Counted from the first letter of the stretch, positions 11,572 to 24,829 are shown. The stretch is 64,000 nucleotides of DNA from Paguma larvata (GCA_030068075.1 CM057826.1:73009312-73073311), one strand, 5' to 3'. Numbers and translations are program-made. Notes: generated by a model not told the origin, from the letters alone.

Positions 11572-12138
11572 TTTGGCTTTATCATTTTTAGTGCTTGCTG
11601 TTTCTAACTTACGTGCTGTCACCGTGTTGGTGGACGTTCATTTGGTTTCTTAGATCTGTATTTCTCTTTTCATCTCATTCTGTTAGTTTAAGACTTTCTG
11701 TTTTTGCTCATATTTTAAGTTTAGGTTTATATTAAATGCTTCGCTAATGTGAGGGACACTGGGGATATTTTTTTCTGATGTTTACATTGTCTTCTTCTAA
11801 GCCAAGTTTTCACCCCTCTTTTTCATTATTTCCTTCCTCATTTGCTCCTTCCCTTCCTTAACTAACATAATGGCGGCATAGTTTTTATACCATTTCTCTC
11901 CACCATTCTCATGCTTGGGGACTTCAGTCATTGGGGGGTATTTATTCATTTTAAAATTTTGATTCCCTTGTTATTTCTCCCATTCCTTCCATGAACATTT
12001 ATCACGTGCTGGCTGTATCCTTGGTGCAGGTAGGTGCAGTTGATGTGGGATATACTGGGTAACAAAAAAGGGCTTTTTATTATGTGTCATGTGAGCAGGG
12101 ACTAGAAGGACAAGAATGCCTGCCCACATGGTAATCTT

Positions 12139-12351
12139 TTTTTTTTTATGTTTATTTATTTATTTCGAGAGAGAAGGAGAGAGAGTGCAAGCAGGGGAGG
12201 GGGAGAGAGAGGGAGAGAAAGAATCCCAAGCAGGGTCCACGCTGTCAGCGCAGAGCCTGATGCGGGGCTCAATCACAGGAACCGTGATATCATGACTTGA
12301 GCCAAAATCAAGAGTCTGAAGCTTAACTGACTGAGCCACTCAGGAGCACCA
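12139..12351 (-). mobile_element. Felid-type SINE, inverted
   Basis: T-rich end, GA-rich tract and reverse head 'ctgagccactcaggagcacc'. A 17-bp flank duplication, gcccacatggtaatctt (12122-12138) and gcccatatggtagtctt (12352-12368), has two mismatches. Confidence 0.92.
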
Positions 12352-12514
12352 GCCCATATGGTAGTCTTGGGAAGAAAAGCAAGGACTTAGTGCTGGGTGA
12401 AGGGAGTCATTGGAATGTTTTAGGGGGAATAAAAAGACAGAAGGAGGACTGGGCCACAATGAGTTAAAGGGGCTGGGAAGTTAGGTGCAGCTTGTGTAAG
12501 TTTTAATGCACCAG

Positions 12515-12910
12515 TATATGCATCTATTACTGCTCTCATAACAAAATGTCCCAGATTGAGTGGTTTAAACAATAGAAATTAGGAGGCTAGAAGGTTCTGG
12601 AGGCTAGAAATCCAAGATCAAGGTGTTAACAGGTTTGTTTTTTCCTGAGGCCTCTTTACTCAGCTTGTAGATGGCCACCATCTCACTGTGTCCTTCCCTG
12701 TTATATGGCCTTTCTCTGTGTACACATATAACAGATGTTTCTTTTCATAAGGACATTTGTCCTATTATATGGGGGCCCTACTCTGATGATGTCATTTAAC
12801 CTTCGTTATTTCTTTAAAGGCTTTATATCCAAATATTATCACATTATAAAGCACTGGGGGTTATGACTTCAACATATAAATTTTGGAGAAACACAATTTA
12901 ATCTATGACA
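12515..12910 (-). mobile_element. MLT1-type ERVL-MaLR solo LTR
   Basis: Ordered phrases of the reverse-complement MLT1 consensus: 'ctctcataacaaaatgtccc', 'aggttctggaggctagaaat', 'ccaagatcaaggtgtt', 'gcttgtagatggccaccatc', 'gacttcaacatataaatttt'. An exact 5-bp duplication, accag, flanks it (12510-12514 and 12911-12915), the size expected for this class. It is a non-coding remnant. Confidence 0.85.
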
Positions 12911-13110
12911 ACCAGGATTAAGAAGTTGGATTTAATTCTAAATGTTGTGGGAGACCATGGTAGGATTTCATACAGGGTGAATGACTTCCTATATATGATT
13001 TGTTCATCCCTTACTTTGAGTTGGAGATTGGAGCCATTATTACATGTTTACTTTTCTGATATGTCAGGTTGGGCACAGGGCCATGGAGGATTCAGTAGGG
13101 AGTGTGCAGC

Positions 13111-16080
13111 CTTCAATGGAGGAACTGGGGTTCAAATCTCTCTTTTGATCTTGTGTTAAAGAGAATCTACCAGCGTTCTCTCCATCAAATTTAAAATATA
13201 TTTTAGTCCCATGGAGTGGGAATCGTGTAACTTAGCTTAGAAGCCCAAAGCTCTGATTGTTCAGTCTATTTTATCAGATGGTCTCTCCCTAGAAGCTGAC
13301 ACCTTTGCCCTATTCAGCATAGTGACAAGTAAGAAGGACTTTTGAGGTGTGGTGGGTGAAAGATAAGTGACCTCGGGTTCTCGGTGGGGAGACCCCTTAT
13401 CTCCAGTATTCTGCTCCCTACGGAGGCTTGTAGTTTCCAAGCTCCCTATTTATTGTTTAGAATAATGATCTAGACAGATCTATGATGACTATACTCCCTC
13501 CAATTTTCTTTCAGTTTGAAGAGACAATATGGATGGGTACTGTCTCCTGAAACTTCTCCCTGCTTCAACTGAAATCCCATTGTGATGATTTCCTTAATTA
13601 TTATTATTATTACTTGTTTAGATGCAGTCTCCACCTCTCAATGTACCACATTCCACATTTTTGAATGTCAGTGAATATTCTCAGGATTTTCTAAGCACAT
13701 TTTCTGATGCCTGCTTTTTTTCTGGAGGCCGATTGAATCAGTACCCAACATATCAGAATTTTTGCATGATTTCTTTTACACCACAACTTTTTAAATTTTA
13801 TGGGAAAATGCTGTGTCTCTTTTCTTGATGGATTGGTGAAAAAATGCTGGTTTACTTATTATTATTATTATTATTATTACTATTTTGTTTGGTATTGATG
13901 AAGGCAAAATTGGTGACCTGGGTTAAGTCTATCCTGAAGTCTAATAATATTTTACACTACATATTCATTCTTGTGGTTGCTTCACAGTTTGGCTTTGTAT
14001 TCGATTCAGTTACATGGCAGCCCTTTCCTCTGTTTAATGTTAGATTGACTTCACTCGGTACTTTTTAATTAAACAATGTTCCTGCCACTGGATTTGTGTT
14101 TTTTAATCAAGAAAATGAAACAGAGCAATTAGTTGCTTGAAATTATGAACAAACTAAGCCACACAGTTCTCAGCAGACATTGATTCTATTCTGACTCTTT
14201 TACATTCTAAATAAAGAAGGGAACTCATAAAAGACTGCTGTGAACAGAACAGACAGAGATAACACAGGCTCAGACACACTAAAGCTAATTACCTACAGTA
14301 AGTGATTTGAAGCAAGGCCAATAAGAGATTGAGGAGTAAGCATATTAAAGCCACTATAATAGAAGGCATGAAATGAGACAAAAGAAATGAGGGATGGAAA
14401 TATAATTCATGGAAGAGAAGTCATACAAGAGATTAAGGAAATTATATTGCTATTGTGTTTTATTCTAGTTAATGTGAATGACCTTCGCTGGCAAAGATTT
14501 TGAATCTGGTGCTTGTAAGAGAACATAGACTTATCCAGTAGTCGATGGCATACAGGTTCACTTCTTTCCATCTTCCCAATCCTGCCTCTTCCCTTATCCC
14601 TTCCCCTCATGGGGTAAATAATTAGACACATGACAGAAAGTTATAGGCATGTGACAATTCAAAGAGCACAGGTGCTGTGGCCTATGCTGCTTTTTCCAAT
14701 GTCATCCTCTTCCTCAGTTACAAACAAAACTGCTGGGTTTATACATGAATAATTCTTCAGTTGCTGAAAGGATGTGCTATCAAAACACATTTTTCCAACT
14801 TTCACTGAACTGCTAGTTCCAGAAAGTCTGGCCATCAGTTGGCTGAATATATCTCTATAATGGTGGAAAGTCATTTTTCAATAACTCATTATTACAGTCT
14901 TATGCATGTGAATAATATGCTTTATTATTCCTGTGATAGGGCTGCAATGGGCCACATGGGGGGGTGGAGAAATGGAACATAAGTCAGGCAGCATTTTAGA
15001 TCTGTGTACTTTCTCCCTAGATACAAGGATTGTGCTACAGCTCACAAGACTTTAATGACTATGTACTTGACTAATAAAGTGAAATGGAGAAGGGATAAAA
15101 TCTAACAATCTTCTTTTTATTACTAAAGGTAAGAAAAAAAGGAGAGAGGCTAGGAAATTAGTCCGGCAGATAACAAAGCATAGTAGTTTTATAGAGATTA
15201 TATTCTTGTCGCATAGTTTTGTTTTATCTATCATGCCATAATCTAATTTGTCATTGCAGCAAAATTATAAATCTTAAAGATGGATGAGTCCTGAATATTT
15301 CATATTTTTAAGGACCATAAGAGGAGTACAGATATGTTTTCCAATCTTTTCAGATTCAAAAAGCAAAAGTACAATGTTAGAAAGGGTTTACTTTTCAGGA
15401 GCCAAATCTTGCTGATTGAAGCAGAAAGGGACTTATTACTGCATACTGAGTGATGTGAAGGATGATTAGGCCAGTTGATAAAATAGACTTCAGGCTAAGA
15501 ATCCAGGAACTGTTAAATCACGCCACAGACCTGGGCAGTCAAAAAAGCTACTGCTCCTGTGATACAGAGGATGATGCCTGTGGAAGAGAGGTGGGATGCT
15601 TAGCTGCCTCCTCGGGACATGGCCGACCGTGCCCTAATCCACACCAGGGAAATGGCACCTCATGCTCTGCCTCTCATCCCACTTTCCTCATGTCTAAATT
15701 CCAGTTTTCTAGGAGTGCATCTGATCGGTGAACCTAAATCAGATTCAGAACTGCGAAAATAGAGGAGCATGGGAAATATAATGTTTCGATTCCTAGTCTG
15801 TGCAGTATAGGGACATACTAAAGAAGTTAGAATGTCTAATAAATGCGTCAGTCAGGCATCTGTAATTTTATACTGTTGGTTTTTACATCATGATCCCTTT
15901 AATTTCTTGGTACTTCCCAGTCATTAATGCATTTGCTGATCACCACAAGATAATAACAGCTATAAGTCAGTTGCCTGATTCTCAATAGTCTTTGTACTTA
16001 GCAGTACTCTGTAGAAATACTTCTAAGCCATCCGTGCACCTTGAATTAATACACTTCAAAGATTACATACTATTACATGA
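13111..16080. other. No gene found; weak old-repeat traces
   Basis: Includes short ATT tracts near 13593 and 13857. A moderately GC-rich patch at 15470-15735 holds an 89-codon plus-strand frame ('gcctctcatcccactttcct'). It resembles degenerate repeat sequence more than an exon. Nothing else is recognisable. Confidence 0.4.
13857..13879. repeat. (TTA)n microsatellite
   Basis: Seven TTA/ATT units. Confidence 0.9.
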
Positions 16081-16084
16081 CTTA

Positions 16085-16890
16085 AATATACCCAATATCC
16101 TACTTGTCTTCTATAAACAATGCTACAACAAATATCTTTGAACAAATATCTTTGTATGCTATTTTTAAGTTTGCTCTATCAAAGGGTGCTGGTTAGTAAC
16201 CTCTTAATAACCATTCACCTTCCTCCTTAGTAATGTATCCCTTACATTTCAGGTTAGCATATTTATATCTTATATTTAAAAGTGGCTGTGTGATTTAGTG
16301 AACATAATTTCTAGAAAATGAGCTTTAATGACCCCCCCCCCTTTTTTTGCATACTAATTGAAGTGGAGATGTAGTGGCTGGAACTCAAATATTCATCCTG
16401 AGTCATGAGATGTAAGCTGGGGGCTAAGGATGACAGCTGGGGACAAAATCCTGGTGACCATGGGGTATTCTAATCACATCATGTATTTTCAGGCTTATTT
16501 TATGTAAGACAGAGTCTTCTATTTTGTTCCATCACTGGCACATTAGAGTTTCTTTTAATTGCAGCCAAATGTATATGTTTTCATTTTAATTGTCAAATTA
16601 TGTTCCTAAAAGGCTGTAAATTTTACATTTCTATCAACAATGAATAAAAACCTACTTTCTCCCACATTTTCACACTTTTCCATTTTTGGCAATTAATGAT
16701 GAAAAATATTTATGTTAATTTAGTTTAGATTCCCTTAATATTGTCATTTGAGCATGTTTCCATGTGGATTTGGCCTTTGATTTGTTTTTCTGTGAATTAT
16801 TCTGCCATATTGAGTTGTATATCTTTTTTTCTTAAAATGTAGGGACTTTACACAGGGTATTGATAACCTTTCATCTCTTAGCTCTCATAT
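16085..16890 (-). mobile_element. Possible old L1 3' region (L1M-like)
   Basis: T-rich sequence with phrases such as 'acaatgctacaacaaatatc', 'cacacttttccatttttggc', 'ggcctttgatttgtttttct' recalls the antisense 3' end of ancient L1. Diverged; boundaries approximate. Confidence 0.4.
16127..16154. repeat. Exact 14-bp tandem duplication
   Basis: aacaaatatctttg occurs twice back to back, consistent with a recent slippage or repair event. Confidence 0.9.
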
Positions 16891-17754
16891 TGCTATCATA
16901 GAATTTCTCAAACCTATTTAACAGCAACAGTAACTCTAGTCATGTTTCTGAATTTGTTTTTATTGAAATATTTTTAGTGGTTTCTTAACTAAGTGCAGTT
17001 TTTTTGTAAATTATCTTTATTATATTAAAATAAGATCCTTCTGTGGCTATTTAAAATTCCTTTTTTTTAATAAGAAATGACAGGCAATTTTATGAAATAC
17101 TGAAAAGAAGAGCAAGATAGAATTTTTTTAAATTCTAAAAACAAGAGCAAGATTGAATATTCTTACTCATGTCAAGTTTCTAAAGTCGAGGTCCATGTAC
17201 CATATCAGGAAGACATGGTGACTGCCATGCAAATAACTCAGGAAAAGATAGAACCCCAAAACAGCAAGTCTCTGTAGGAAAGACCGCATTACCGGTCTCC
17301 CTTCGAACTCCCATAGCAAAGCAATTTTCCTTTCAGTGGTGCTTGGCTCTGTGTGTTTCTCGGTAAAGAGAAGTACAAGTTCTAGAGTATGCTGATTACA
17401 ATGGTCGTGCCACATGGAGTTGTTTTATGATTTATTAGAACATGTAAATAAAATTGTGTTTTCTAATAATCTAGGTAATTCTAGGATTTTAGTCTTACTT
17501 CAAGTGTTCTTTAGAATAAAGTAAAGGTTATGCTGCTTATGGTTTCTTCCAAATGCAAAACTCCTAACTAGGCTCAGTTCTAGAGGACCGACACTAACAC
17601 GCGGATGTCTAACTCTGTGTTAGTAGATTCAAAGCCAGCCTGATGCTAGATCTTTGTGAGATATGACTGTGCCTACAACAGGTATAAAATTCCTTATTAT
17701 TTTTTTTTCAATTCATGTTGCTTGGTGTCATAAACATTTCACGTTGAATCCCAG

Positions 17755-17895
17755 GAATTCAGTAAACTTTTCTGCATCTCCACTTCCCCATCTATAATCC
17801 CTAATTTACGTGTTGAGAAGAATAGATACCTTAATAAATACGGTGGTACTTAACTCACTTTCTGGCACCTGATAGATTTTCAATACACATAAGCT
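17755..17895 (+). repeat. Possible MIR SINE remnant
   Basis: 'cttccccatctataatccc', 'cttaataaatacggtggtac', 'ctggcacctgatagattttc' follow the order of the MIR 3' half. Weak. Confidence 0.35.
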
Positions 17896-17977
17896 TCACT
17901 GATTTCTTCTGTGATGCTATTGGGAAGATGATCTGAGTTCATGTAAAGATATATATACCACACTTCTTACTTTAAAG

Positions 17978-18202
17978 TAGTGGTTCTTAGCCCGGGACAA
18001 CTTTGTCCCCTCTAAATCTCTAGGGGATATTTGGTAACGTCTGGAGGCATTTTGGTTGTCACAACTGGGAGGAGAGGTACTACGGGCATTTTTTTGGTGA
18101 GGCCAGCAATGTTGATAAACATCATACGATGCACACGACAGCCCCCCTCCGCCCCCCTCACCTGCAGAGAATTATTGAGCTCAAAATGTCAATAGTGCCC
18201 TG
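17978..18202 (+). mobile_element. MER20 (hAT-Charlie DNA transposon), near full length
   Basis: Starts tagtggttcttagcccggg and contains 'tggaggcattttggttgtca', 'acgatgcacacgacagcccc', 'aaaatgtcaatagtgccc'. The flanks ctttaaag (17970-17977) and ctctaaag (18203-18210) match at 7 of 8 bases, fitting the 8-bp target duplication of hAT elements. Non-autonomous and without coding capacity. Confidence 0.9.
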
Positions 18203-18210
18203 CTCTAAAG

Positions 18211-20228
18211 GAATTTGCCACCTAAAAATATTTAAGTATGTTCCTGACTAGACTGGGAAAAAACTGAAAGCACGACCTAATAAGCTTGTTACATTCCGGC
18301 ATTCTCTCTTCGACAATAGTTTGAGGGAGATGCATTATGTACTTTTTGCCTAGGCAATAGGAAGCCTTTCTACTAGGAGCTAGGAAATCCTACAGGGCTC
18401 GCCTTCAGCAATACCACAGAGTATGAAGACCCAGGTTTGTCCAAATATTGATCTGTTTAAGGCAACTTGGCTAAAGGTGCATGATATCTCTTCTCTCCAC
18501 TGTATGTCTTTCATTGTGCAACCAACCTCTAACATTATCTGTCCTGGGCAAGGCAAATTTACTCACAGAGTATAGATTAGCTACAACGATCGTAGCCATC
18601 CTGTAATAAATATGCCATAAAAGAAAAGGACTGACTGTTGGTGTTTGAATGAGGAACTAGGTGGATAGGGTACCTATTCGCTTGATTTGTGTGACAAGGG
18701 ATGTAGTTTTTATGATTTATTCAAGGCAGGAAATTCCACATCCTTTTTAATAAAGCAGGATGTACAATGAAGAAAATGTATTTTTATGAGGACACTTTGG
18801 GAGTAGCTTGGCATTTCTTTTATTTTTCTATCAGAGTTTTTGCAAGTTTCTCTTTGATGTTTCCATAAATCAATAGTTGACTTATGAAATGCAGATTCTG
18901 CATACTCCGTAAAATCACAAAAACCTTCTATAAGGTAATTATAATTGATTAATGTAAGCATAACTTCCCTATCCTCAAAATCTGCATGTTTTAAATGGGC
19001 AATTTTTAAATGTAAATATCTCCAAGCCCATATATATCAAATAAATTGTAAGCTTTTGTATAGAAATAGTAATTCATCTGCATATTCAGTTCCATGTATT
19101 GGTGCAATATATAATCTTCACATAAATCCATTTAAGTATTGCCAGAAAAAAAAAACAACTATACAAACAAAATTAAAATATTATTGTGAAAACCAGAGCT
19201 TCTGCCTGTCTCAATAACTGCTTTTTATTTATTTTAAAGTAATAGAAGTTTGAAAAACTTACTGTTGTTAATAATATATCTTATTATGCCATACAGATTT
19301 TCTTCTCAAGTTATCAAATTACAAGTTTACAAATTAAAATTAGGCAAAATAAAAGCTATTTGATAGCAAGGTGGCAAACTTCAAATCTCTTTTAACCCAT
19401 GCTGATAAGAAATAGAAGTGTATAAAAAAGCCAACCAGACATATTTTGCAAAGTTTCCAAAGACAGATTCTCTATACCACTGAATATAGCAATTGTGCAT
19501 ATTAGAATTAATCTACCAGCTCAGGGCATAAAAGCAGTTGGATTTTATAGGTCCAACACCATAGAAAAATGAGCAAATATACCTGACCACTTTGATAATA
19601 ATCAACCACCACCCTGTTATATATCAAACACAAACAAACAATAGCAATTCTTAATAACCCCTAAAGGTTTGCAAGTTTATGGTTGATAATGAGGAGCACA
19701 TAATCCTACAGAAATCAGCCTGAATTTATACTGGCTTTTTCTTATGTCGGCCTCCCTGTAAAACTCATTAGCAGATATTTTGCTCCTACCTAACTGCTTT
19801 GTGAAATTGTCCTGCCTTTTGTGTCACCTGCAGTGAGATTTCCTTAAGCATTCACCCTATGGAGAATAACACACGTCCCAGGAATTCAAAATTGGAACTG
19901 GTTATGCAAATGTGTGTCCTAGCTCTCTTTTCTAATTCTAGATCCTTTTCTGCACTCTCTCATCCAATCTATTCTCTTGACTCTCATCTCTACCAGCAAA
20001 CGTAGAGAAGAAATGTTTCATAGTCTGGGTATGGTGCTTTTCCCGTTGGCCGTTGGCCGAGGAGATGGCATTCTCTTGTTTCCCCTTCCTCTTGGTTTAC
20101 ATCTGTTTCGGCCTCCCTTTCTCACCTAGCTAGCATTTTCAGTCTCTGTGCAATTTGGCTTTTACCTCCATCCTCCACTGCCACTCTCAGCCTCCATGTC
20201 TCAAGATAACCAATACAATAAATTTAAA
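18211..20228. other. No recognisable feature
   Basis: AT-rich intron-like sequence; no exon or confident repeat seen. Confidence 0.5.
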
Positions 20229-20640
20229 ATGTTATAAAGCTTCAGTAAAAATGAGTGAAGAAAGTCTTATTCAAAATGGAATCCTTAAAATGGAGCCCAA
20301 TCACTGATAACATAACGAGACATAACATAACATTCCTACAAGGAAGACTTTCTTCTTTTGCTTTTGAGAAAAAGAAAGATCTTGCCCTGCTCTAGCAACA
20401 GTGCACTAACCACTGCTCACTGCCAATGAGAAATACGCATAACCTTGAAATCTTGTTCCTTTGCAATGAACTTTTGTTCAAAACAATCCTTCCCAATTTC
20501 CATAATAAAAGCTGACCTTCCTTTGTTGCTTCAAACTTGCCTATGGTTTTTCCAGTTTGCTTGTCCTGAATTGTAGTTCCTCTGCTATGCCCCAATAAAC
20601 TCATTTCACTAATAAAATAAATGGCTCTTTTATTTTTACA
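20229..20640 (+). mobile_element. Possible degenerate ERV LTR
   Basis: Begins TG and ends CA, with 'aatggagcccaatcactgat', an ataataaaagc motif and two AATAAA signals near 20592 and 20612 in the order expected for an LTR. I found no target duplication and no certain family match, so this may be chance. Confidence 0.3.
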
Positions 20641-21720
20641 GTTGATACTTTCAGAAGACTTAGCTTCAAGTAGGTTTTTTGTTCGTTCTTACTATTGTCT
20701 TTTACTTTTCAAGGAGAAAAAAGCTAAAAATTTGACTACCTGCTTGAAATGCAAAGTGGGGAAGAGGAAGGACAGGAGGGAGAAAATAGCTAGAGTAAAC
20801 AACTATATCTGCTTGCATTTGCTTTTCCTTAAACAAAGAAACTTAGAAATACTAATAGTTGAAGGAAAAAGAATATATATGAAATTGATGGATATAACTT
20901 CTTTCATGACTTAATCATTTTTTCCCAATTTCCCATAAAAAGACATCTTACTTGCAATAGATATATTTTAGAATTAAGATGTTAATTAAAAAAAAGTATT
21001 ACAAATATGGATTCAAATTAGGAACATTGCATTTTTAAAAATTTAACTATATCCTTTAATAAAAGTTCTTCACTGAAATAAATTACTGTCCTTTATCGAC
21101 AAAGATAATTCCTTCATGGAGTTTAATTAACAACAGATAAGAACATGATATTTGCATATCACCACCCCACCCTCCATTTAAAGTAACATTATCAGTACAG
21201 AGAGTTCTATATAATAAAAAAGGCGAACGATTTATGCGATCTGAAGAGAAACCAGAGTATCTATATAATAATAAAAAAAAAAACAAACAAAAAACTTATA
21301 CTTGATATGCAAGTCACATTTCGGTTTTCAATCCTAGACTCTGAGTTAACATATTTATTGAGTTATATGTAACCTAATGGTTTAGGGAGATTCTAGTTTC
21401 TGACATTTTCATATTAAGAGCTTGAAAAAATATTTTGTCAAAATCTGTGACTTCCAGAATGAAGATTCTCTTAATGTTGCCAGGAAAACAAACAAAACAA
21501 ACAAACAAATATACCCTAAGAGTCTTTGTAAAGCTTTCCTTTTGTCACAGAATAAGAAGACTTGTAGTCCTGAAAAGGTTCAGAGGGCACTGATTCTACC
21601 TTCTAACGAACATCCTGACATAAACTTTTAGAACTGACAGACAGAGAAAACAACACTCCAGCTATAATACAAAGTAACATGATGGTAAGTCCTTGTTCCC
21701 CAACTCTGTTATTAATATTT
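20641..21720. other. No recognisable feature
   Basis: AT-rich; a short A-rich (AAAC)n patch at about 21270-21295 and another at 21488-21512. No gene signal. Confidence 0.5.
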
Positions 21721-21721
21721 T

Positions 21722-21816
21722 CTGCCTCGTCTTCTGTGTCTCTCTCTCTCTCGGTCCCTCTCCCCTTCAAACCCTGTCTCTCTCTCTCTCTGTCTCTTGA
21801 ATAAACATTAATTTTT
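21722..21816 (+). mobile_element. 3' part of a felid-type SINE
   Basis: Only the 'cttctgtgtctctctctctc' CT-rich region and 'gaataaacattaattttttt' tail remain. It is followed by a (TTTG)n run and then a second SINE. Confidence 0.8.
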
Positions 21817-21817
21817 T

Positions 21818-21850
21818 TGTTTGTTTGTTTTGTTTTTTGTTTTTGTTTTT
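21818..21850. repeat. (TTTG)n-like simple repeat between two SINEs
   Basis: GTTT/GTTTTTT units bridging the tail of one SINE and the head of the next. Confidence 0.8.
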
Positions 21851-21854
21851 AAAA

Positions 21855-22035
21855 GGGCGCCTGGGTGCCTCAGTTGTTAAGTGGCTGACCTCAGCTCAGG
21901 TCATGCAACAGGCTCTGTGCTGACAGCTGGGAGCCTGGAGGCTGCTTTGAGTTCTGTGTCTCCCTCTCTCTCTGTCTCCTCCCAACTCATGCTGTCTCTC
22001 TCCCTCTCAAAAATGAATAAACATTAATTTTTTTT
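21855..22035 (+). mobile_element. Felid-type SINE with internal deletion
   Basis: The head 'gggcgcctgggtgcctcag' runs to 'ctcaggtcatgcaac', then directly to 'aggctctgtgctgacagctg', so the B-box segment is deleted. CT-rich tract and gaataaacatt tail are present. The missing B box would make this copy transcriptionally dead. Confidence 0.9.
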
Positions 22036-24170
22036 AATGTTTCAAATAACATCTAGGAAAATGGAGCTTAAATTCACTCTTCTGTTACACTACCATAAAA
22101 CTGTGTTTGTGAGCTGTTAGGCCATCAGTGTTCTTGGTATTAAAATAGATTCTTTGGCTTTTCTTTCAGAGCATCACTGTGATATAAAATGAAATGGGGA
22201 CAAAAATTATAAGTGTTGATGTAAAGCAACGGCTAAGCTGGATTAGGATAAACACTTGAACAAATCCTTTTAAGTCAGTACATACTGTTTAGCTGTTAAG
22301 TATAAAAAACAAAGATAAAACAAAAACAAAGATCCCTTCAAGCTGTTTGCATTCTTCTTAATAAATATTATCATTTGGAATCTGGAAGCGAAAGAGCCAG
22401 TTTTAAGGGAAAGTGACACTCTTAACCTTACAATAAAACCAGATATTCGAATGTATTTTTGAATATTTCAGAAGTGAGTGATATGTTCAAATTTGCTCTT
22501 TGAAAATGAGTACTTGTCATCTATGCCAAAAGTCTGTCTTTATAGGTGACAATTGTATTGGGAATTATTTGTCTTAGTAAGTACGAATAGTGCAGGCTTC
22601 AGGGGCTAGGACCTGGATTTTCATTATTTCTTCCAAATAGGTGACATTACATACAATAAGTTATAATGTTGCTAATGCATATGCAGATATTCACAGAAAA
22701 CATAGTTTTGGTTTTTTGGTTTTTGATAATTTCTTTGTCATAAGCCTGTTGAGTAGAATAGGAACCACAATCACACACACTATCTTTACAACACTCTAGT
22801 ATTTATTTGAATCCAGAAATTGAAACTGTTTTTCCTAAAGTATGCTCATCTGTTTTGGATGGATCGATCTGCTCAGATTTCTCCTCTCTACACCTGCTCT
22901 TCCTAAGATACATTTTTTTTTTTTTATACTCAGCATGATGTTTACATGTCCTTAGTAGTGTCAGGAAATGGGCACTAAAACCTAATGATTTTCTCTGCAT
23001 CCTTTCTGATCTCTGCTGAACAGTGACTGGTCCCTTCTATTCCCTGTATCGATAACCGCTGAGGTATAACTGAGCCCTTTGGCTAAATGGAGGTATAACT
23101 GAGCCCTTTGTGAAGACATTTAACTTCAGGTATGTGACTCCTAACATATGCCACTCTTATCCTAACTCAGGTCTCTGCTGGTCCACTGAATGCTTTTTTC
23201 AGGGCAAGAGGAAATTTCTGAATCCTGTGTATACACTCTGAAGCTATTAAGGGGCTGAGGACTACCTCCGGCTTATCTTTCTAACTACCCCTGTCTCTCA
23301 GTGCCATGTAATTTCTCACATGCTGTCTGAACACCGACACATGTCAGTCGTATACCAAGGGTTTACAGCCTTCTCTTAACTTTTTAGGAATCATGTCAGT
23401 CACTGGCCACTCCCTTCTGATGTTCTCAAGATCTACTTTCTCCAAATGACCATTTCTAAAGAGAAAATATAAGGACAGGAATGTCTAAACTTACCAAATT
23501 TGAATACCTAATGGGTCTTAATGGGTGGTTCTCCTACATTCTTTTGAATAACAGAACTTTCCAATGTTATTGTTCTTCTCTCTGAAATGATAGTCACTCT
23601 GTCTCTTTTCTTGAGAAAAAGACCTACCTACTGGCAGCTAAGAAAGAGAAGGATAAACTAGCTGACAGATAAGAGATGATAAATTGGGGAGTATTTAAAA
23701 AATATTTGTTTCACATGGATAACTTTTCCTTTTCTAAATGTAAATAAGTGTCCACAAATAGGCTTTTAAAAGAGTAGGTATTCTGTTATTGTAACAATAT
23801 TAAAGTACTTATATTATTATCTTTCAAAAAATCTCTTTTCTCAAATAAGCAAAGTACAGGGAGAAAAACATAATGATCATGAAAGATCTAGGTAGTTGAA
23901 AAACAAAGTGAAGGAATAATTTAAGGGTAATATTGTGATGTTAACAAGGTACATAGTCCAATATCTGTTGAAACTGTATATGGAGCTATGCCATTCTTTT
24001 GAATGTCCAATAGTAACATTTTTAAAGTTTTTATTCCAACAATCTGTAACTCAAGAATGGACACTATTTCTCTATGTCTTAAGCTCACATCTTAAAATCC
24101 TTGAGCCTGCCATTCTGAGTCCATTATTTCTTGTTTATTGTCTGATGAGTTTATATACGTTCGTCTTTTT
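22036..24170. other. No recognisable feature apart from a small duplication
   Basis: AT-rich sequence without exon or confident repeat. The duplication at 23061-23110 is listed separately. Confidence 0.5.
23061..23110. repeat. 21-bp direct repeat, 29-bp period
   Basis: gaggtataactgagcccttt, plus one more G, occurs exactly at 23061-23081 and 23090-23110 with 8 bp between. Confidence 0.9.
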
Positions 24171-24172
24171 CT

Positions 24173-24412
24173 TTTTTTTTTTAAACTTTTGCTTTTTTTT
24201 TCTTTAAAATTTTAATTTATTATTAAGAGACAGCGAGAGACAGAGTATTAGCAAGGGAGGGGCAGAGAAAGAGGGAAACACAGAATCTGAAGGAGGCTCC
24301 AGGCTCTGAGCTGTCAGCACAGAGCCCGACGCTGGGCTTGAACTCACAAACTGCGAGATCATGACCTGAGCCAAAGTCAGATGCTTAAGCGACTGAGCCA
24401 CCCAGGCGCCCC
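24173..24412 (-). mobile_element. Felid-type SINE, full length
   Basis: T-rich end, GA-rich tract, 'gagctgtcagcacagagccc' and 'gactgagccacccaggcgcc'. Flanked by gtctttttct at 24163-24172 and 24413-24422. Confidence 0.95.
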
Positions 24413-24613
24413 TGTCTTTTTCTAATAAGATAGAATTATTAGTTCTTAGCATATTCATAGATTCACGTTTAGTGGATAGTACCCAATAGCTTTCAATTGT
24501 GATTGCAAAAACTCAGATTTTCACCAGGAATGTAGGAGAATGAAGGATGCGTGGTAGAGATTTTGATGATGATCTGGGTTCATGATTTTCCTCTCACAAT
24601 GGAATTCATTTCT

Positions 24614-24829
24614 TTCCTTTTTTAAATGTCTTATTTATTTTTGAGAGGGAGAAACAGAATGTGAGTGGAGGATGGGCTGAGAGATAGAGGGAGGAGGACA
24701 TAAAACCTGAACCAGGCTTCAGGCTCTGAGCTATCAGCACAGAGCCTCATGTAAGGCTCACACTCAGAATAGTAGGATCATGATCTAGGCTGAAGATGGA
24801 CACGTAACCAACTGAGCCACCCAGGCCCC
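24614..24829 (-). mobile_element. Felid-type SINE, full length, diverged
   Basis: 'gagctatcagcacagagcct' and 'aactgagccacccaggcccc' mark it. A 19-bp flank, cacaatggaattcatttct (24595-24613) and cacagtggaattcatttct (24830-24848), differs at one base. Confidence 0.95.

Larger units (their letters stand above)
11985..13110 (+). repeat. Old dispersed repeat, interrupted twice
   Basis: The pieces 11985-12138, 12352-12514 and 12911-13110 read as one degenerate element with phrases 'gaacatttatcacgtgctgg', 'cctgcccacatggtaatctt', 'ggatttaattctaaatgttg' and 'gggagaccatggtaggattt'. These recall a very common mammalian interspersed repeat whose family name I cannot recall with certainty. A felid SINE and an MLT1 LTR are inserted in it. 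Confidence 0.45.
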
